Shown here: positions 60,701 to 64,000 of the stretch, piece after piece
How positions within the stretch are numbered: position 1 is the stretch's first letter
How the letters are laid out: every line of letters begins with the position of its first letter
DNA from: Lingula anatina
Taxonomy: Eukaryota; Brachiopoda; Lingulata; Lingulida; Lingulidae
NCBI RefSeq assembly: GCF_001039355.2
Contig: NW_019775613.1
Location: 62,001-126,000 of the forward strand
Reading direction: 5' to 3'
DNA length: 64,000 bases
The notes under the pieces: model-generated
What the model was told of the DNA's origin: nothing
Seen by the model: the letters and a program-made list of their open reading frames with translations, nothing else
Databases searched by the model: none
Translations under genes and position numbers: made by a program

Positions 60701-63473
60701 TCCTTCATAAAAGATTTTTACATTTGGTATATCCCTTATTTTGCATGGTATTTTAGAGTGGGTTTGTTCATAGAAACGTTTTTGTCTCATTCCAGGCAAG
60801 CCAGTTCATCCTGGGGAATACGCTTCTTCTGGTCAGTTAAATATCATGGTTTTGTTCACATTTCCTACTATGTTTGGTTTGGGTTTTGGTGATGTGTAGT
60901 ATTATGTTTTAGCTGTACTGCAATAACAATGAGTAGACTTTTAGTACTAACTCTCTTACAGGTTGTTCACAGGCATTGGCAGGATGACATGAAATACACT
61001 ATGAAAAGCACATTTCTCACATTGCCTGTCCTTATAACAACTTACAACACAAATGCATCTTCTATTTGGACACAACTTAAAATAAACACAATTTCAAAAC
61101 ATTGGGGCAAGATAAATACAGTCAGTCGAATTTTAGTAATGCATAAATAACTTTGGTATTAGCATCATGACATTAACACATCAGACATGCCACCAATAGT
61201 TACACTACATGAAAAATTTTTTTTTTCTTCACATGCATGTAATTCACTATAATCAATTTATAACTGTGCATTGTTGCTATCCCCCAGGCTGAAGGTGTTT
61301 AATTGCACATCTTTATCGTATGGAACTTTGATAACCTAACCCTTTGCTGTCTTAGCATGTTGGTATGATTGTGGTACCAGAAAAATAATATCACATTTTG
61401 TTTGTCCTTTTCTGCACTTTCATTACTAAAGTTCTGCACTAACTATGCACTAACCCTGGGTTTTAGTAGGTAAAACTTGAAGGAGGGGTTCAATATCTTT
61501 TTTCCTAATAAAAATTAAAATAAAAACTGATACAAACAGGTATTGCATGGGTATGGTAATAAGTGAAATATTTTACCTGAAAACTTAACTTTGAAATTTT
61601 CGTCTAATTGATAGGTGTTAATTAAAAAAAAAGACCTAAAGGGGGAAATTGGTTAAACTATTGACACTTGGTAGTGGTTATGGACCTGAGAAGTAGGGAA
61701 GGATACCCTGGGAGTTTGGGACTTAATTTCACTAGAATACATTTTTAACATCACAATTATACATTTAATATTCTAATACTTTAAATGCGAATGCAGGCCA
61801 AAAGATTGAGTTTGGTTTTGGTTTTAAGAAACTTATAAATAGGCTGTTATTTGACAAGCACCAAGCACATAAATCAAATTGAGACTAAAATTACTAATTG
61901 TATGAAAAATTACAGGACATTATAAAAAAAACAAACCAATAATGATGGAATAATATTTCTAAAATCAGTTTATCTGTCAGAATATATTTCTTTCAATTTC
62001 AAATAAGTATGAATAGAATTAGAGGTATTGTTATACATTTTTCCATGCCTGTAAGTATAAACTTCTAATTTGAAACTGTTAGATTTTGAATTTTGTTCCA
62101 TACGAATTTGTGCATGATTTTATTTTGTTTAATTTTTTTTCTTTTCTATGTTTGTGTTTTGTGTTATGCTCTATGTTGCATGCGCATACTGCGTCTCTGC
62201 CTCCTGTGTCAACATACAGATAGTGAGAATGATGATGAATCTCACGGTAGGATTTTACTATTTAGATATTATATTTATACAACTTTTCACCGAAATTCTC
62301 AGGAGGCATGATTTGATGAAATTTTATTTAGCTATTCTGGAGCATTTTTTATTGAAATGCCAAAAAGCTTTTAAATTTAAACCTTTGGGGAAAGGAAAGT
62401 TTTAGAAATAGAATTGTAAGAAAGGATCATCAAATCATGCCATCTGGAAGAAAAGTTTGCTTTTGTCCACATTGATATGATGACTTCTGTCACTTAAATC
62501 TTGTAGCATGTACAGTAGAAGTTTCACTTGTCTTTAGTATTACACTGTCTCAAGTATGAAGTCACTTGTTGTAGATGTACAGAACTTCCATAGGCTATGA
62601 CAATCTCTAACATTTATTAAGTAACAAATTGTCTTACAGTGTGTGAATTAAAAGATGCATGTCACATTGAAATAACAGCATATTTTTCACATTTTCTACC
62701 AACCATGCATTTCATAATTGGATGGAACAGTCAGTGACACATTCTTTGGTAAGCTGTTGCTTATAACAATCAGTGTTACCCGATTGTGACGTTGCAGGAA
62801 TATTATTGCAATATTTCAAGTGATCCCTTCCTTGAATTTGCACCATATCTAGGAATTCATATCCCTTTATACATTTTCCATATCCTCTAAAGACCAGTGG
62901 CCTTTTTCACAGAAATTCTGAAGTGCTAGGCTTGGACTGCTAAAATCAAATAGTCAGCAATGCAAATTCAACTTTAAGATATTGCTCTCAGGGCATTTTA
63001 TGAATAATTGTCCCACATAGAATTTAGTTGACATGTCCAAATGACCCATGAGGTTAAAGTCAAAAGATAAAGAACAAAGATCGATTAAGAGGCTATTCGA
63101 ATTCTTCATGAAATGGGACTTGGTTGACTCAAATTTTAGTAGTCTTTGCAAAGATTGGTTTTTGATAAAGCCATTGTGTGAAATAGGCCCCTGGTAAATT
63201 TATCACATTAGACTGTAATGAAAACCATGTGAAATTGGCCCAGAGTGAAGAAATGTTTTGCTGCTCCTATCAAAACAGTGATTTTTGTTTGCAAAAATTC
63301 CTCTTGAGCACAATTTTCGTATTCTAAATCTTTACTGAGGCAAAAAATAGGGTGAAGTGTTGATTGAACAGATCCTAGATATGAATGTGTAAAGGTATGG
63401 GTCACGCTGTTTTCCAGATTTGTATTGAATTTTATGATGCATTGCTTCTTTGCAGAATCGTACCCGATTGATG
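54754..63473 (+). CDS. JIP3/JIP4-type JNK-interacting scaffold, 5' part
   Basis: Orthologous to vertebrate MAPK8IP3/SPAG9, Drosophila sunday driver and worm UNC-16: scaffolds linking kinesin-1/dynein, JNK modules and endolysosomal cargo. Exons: 54754-55056, 57421-57541, 57840-57910, 58169-58266, 58537-58805, 59450-59689, 60116-60209, 60414-60487, 60796-60831, 62220-62246, 63456-63473. They give 450 codons in phase, open at the window end. Residues ~20-100 are the RH1 domain, with MSERVQALAASVYGEFERMI, VVKQLMPIVVGVLENLDQSY and ELELLRDDNEQLLTQYEREK. A coiled coil continues through LSRLEEKEAESKKEYNKLHE. A Ser/Thr/Pro-rich linker follows. IIQSTPELEDFDG and SLYDELYEDIAEMDDGIDI match the conserved DIIDSTPELD/DSLYHEL block. 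The central leucine zipper, RH2 and WD40 domains lie beyond the window. The start ATG sits just after CTAAA and is the first in frame. Confidence 0.93.
55057..57420 (+). other. First intron of the JIP gene
   Basis: Holds (GT)n then 14 G (55366-55393), an A19 run (56254-56272) and no recognised exon. The donor (GTTAAT) is weak. Confidence 0.7.
59093..59142 (+). repeat. Dispersed intronic repeat, copy 1
   Basis: ACAGTCAGTTGAATTTTAGT and ATAAATAACTTTGGTATT, repeated nearly unchanged at 61116-61161. Confidence 0.8.
59822..60115 (+). repeat. About four degenerate ~75-bp tandem repeats
   Basis: Units begin with variants of CACTGT.TTTGT.CTTAGTTTT and contain GATATACA and ATATTCTTC. The last unit runs into the acceptor of the 60116 exon. 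Confidence 0.82.
60321..60350 (+). repeat. (TTTC)n microsatellite
   Basis: About seven CTTT units in a JIP intron. Confidence 0.93.
60832..62219 (+). other. JIP intron between the 36-nt and 27-nt exons
   Basis: AT-rich, with the dispersed repeat copy at 61116. No further exon is recognised, but exons this small are easily missed. Confidence 0.6.
61116..61161 (+). repeat. Dispersed intronic repeat, copy 2
   Basis: Second copy of the 59093-59142 sequence, two introns-plus downstream in the same gene. Confidence 0.8.
62247..63455 (+). other. JIP intron between the 27-nt and 18-nt exons
   Basis: AT-rich intron with no coding or repeat signal that I can support. Confidence 0.6.
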
Positions 63474-64000
63474 GTAATCTCATTTATACATAGAAAGGGT
63501 TATGTGTTCTCTGATGACTTGTGGTTATATATAGATTTGATTATTCACTAATTTTTGCTAATCATCAACAATAGATTGTTATATTAAGATAATGACAGGA
63601 TTAAACATATTAAACTTTGTGGTGAAATTAATGATTCTGGTTGTCCAGGGTGTGTCAAAGGTTTGAAGCAAACAAATGAAATTGACCTTTTATTTTGTCT
63701 GTGATAAAAAGTCGAGTGAGTCAAGAAATTTGCAATGAAAACAAATAATGTGAAAATATACTTTTGAGGCACCCTGTTTTAAAAATCAAAGTGAAGGTGG
63801 AGTGAGAGATGATTTACAATGTACTAAGTTAAAGCTCTAAATTGACAGTCTGTTTTGGTATGATGTGGGATATAAAGTTGAGATAATAGACTAAATAGTG
63901 GAAGTTACTGTAGATCATGGGAATTAATCTTAACTTTCTATGATTTCACGTAAATTGAATATATTGAAATAGTTTTGTAACTGTTATTTATTTTTGGAAG
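63474..64000 (+). other. JIP intron running off the window
   Basis: It follows the GTAATC donor. Nothing recognisable is seen. Confidence 0.6.

Overview
This is an intron-rich, AT-rich eukaryotic (animal) window carrying five protein-coding loci. Every recognised protein is metazoan in style: a PRRC2/BAT2 protein, mitochondrial FOXRED1, an ankyrin-repeat protein, an AtuA-family (DUF1446) protein and a JIP3/JIP4-type scaffold. Spliceosomal GT-AG introns, long introns, many microsatellites, TACATGTA-type palindromes, numerous MITEs and near-identical duplicated contig ends suggest a highly heterozygous marine invertebrate, such as a mollusc, echinoderm or hemichordate. I cannot fix the phylum from sequence reading alone.

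Layout: (1) 1-13.3 kb, minus strand: the 5' part of a PRRC2 homologue. It has 23 coding exons (1,760 codons, in phase throughout) plus an inferred non-coding first exon, and continues past base 1. (2) 13.3-14.5 kb: no gene. (3) 14.5-22.6 kb, minus strand: FOXRED1 with 9 coding exons (460 aa). Its last two exons occur twice because a ~1.9 kb block is repeated. Single-N joins at 14646 and 16766 and two insertions present in only one copy point to an unmerged second haplotype. A 65-bp dead copy of exon 1 sits beside exon 7. (4) 22.7-28.1 kb: no gene recognised, but several inverted-repeat elements and a candidate upstream promoter/exon. (5) 28.4-46.9 kb, plus strand: a 323-aa protein made almost wholly of ankyrin repeats, mostly one repeat per 99-nt exon, with a ~3.5 kb 3'UTR. 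(6) 46.9-54.5 kb, minus strand: a 16-exon AtuA-family gene, tail-to-tail with the ankyrin gene. One exon appears to be missing at an assembly break, and its first exon is duplicated around a 377-N gap. (7) 54.75 kb to the end, plus strand: the 5' end of a JIP3/JIP4 gene, head-to-head with the AtuA gene across ~210 bp. Three small symmetric phase-1 exons lie near its end here.

The genes do not form an operon or pathway. FOXRED1 and probably the AtuA protein are mitochondrial. PRRC2 is an RNA-associated cytoplasmic protein and JIP is a motor/JNK scaffold. I found no convincing new multi-gene system. The most interesting signals are the animal AtuA gene and its missing exon, the mobile-element family with 5-bp target duplications, the exon-1 relic inside FOXRED1, the microexon series in JIP, and the assembly artefacts that would mislead automatic annotation.
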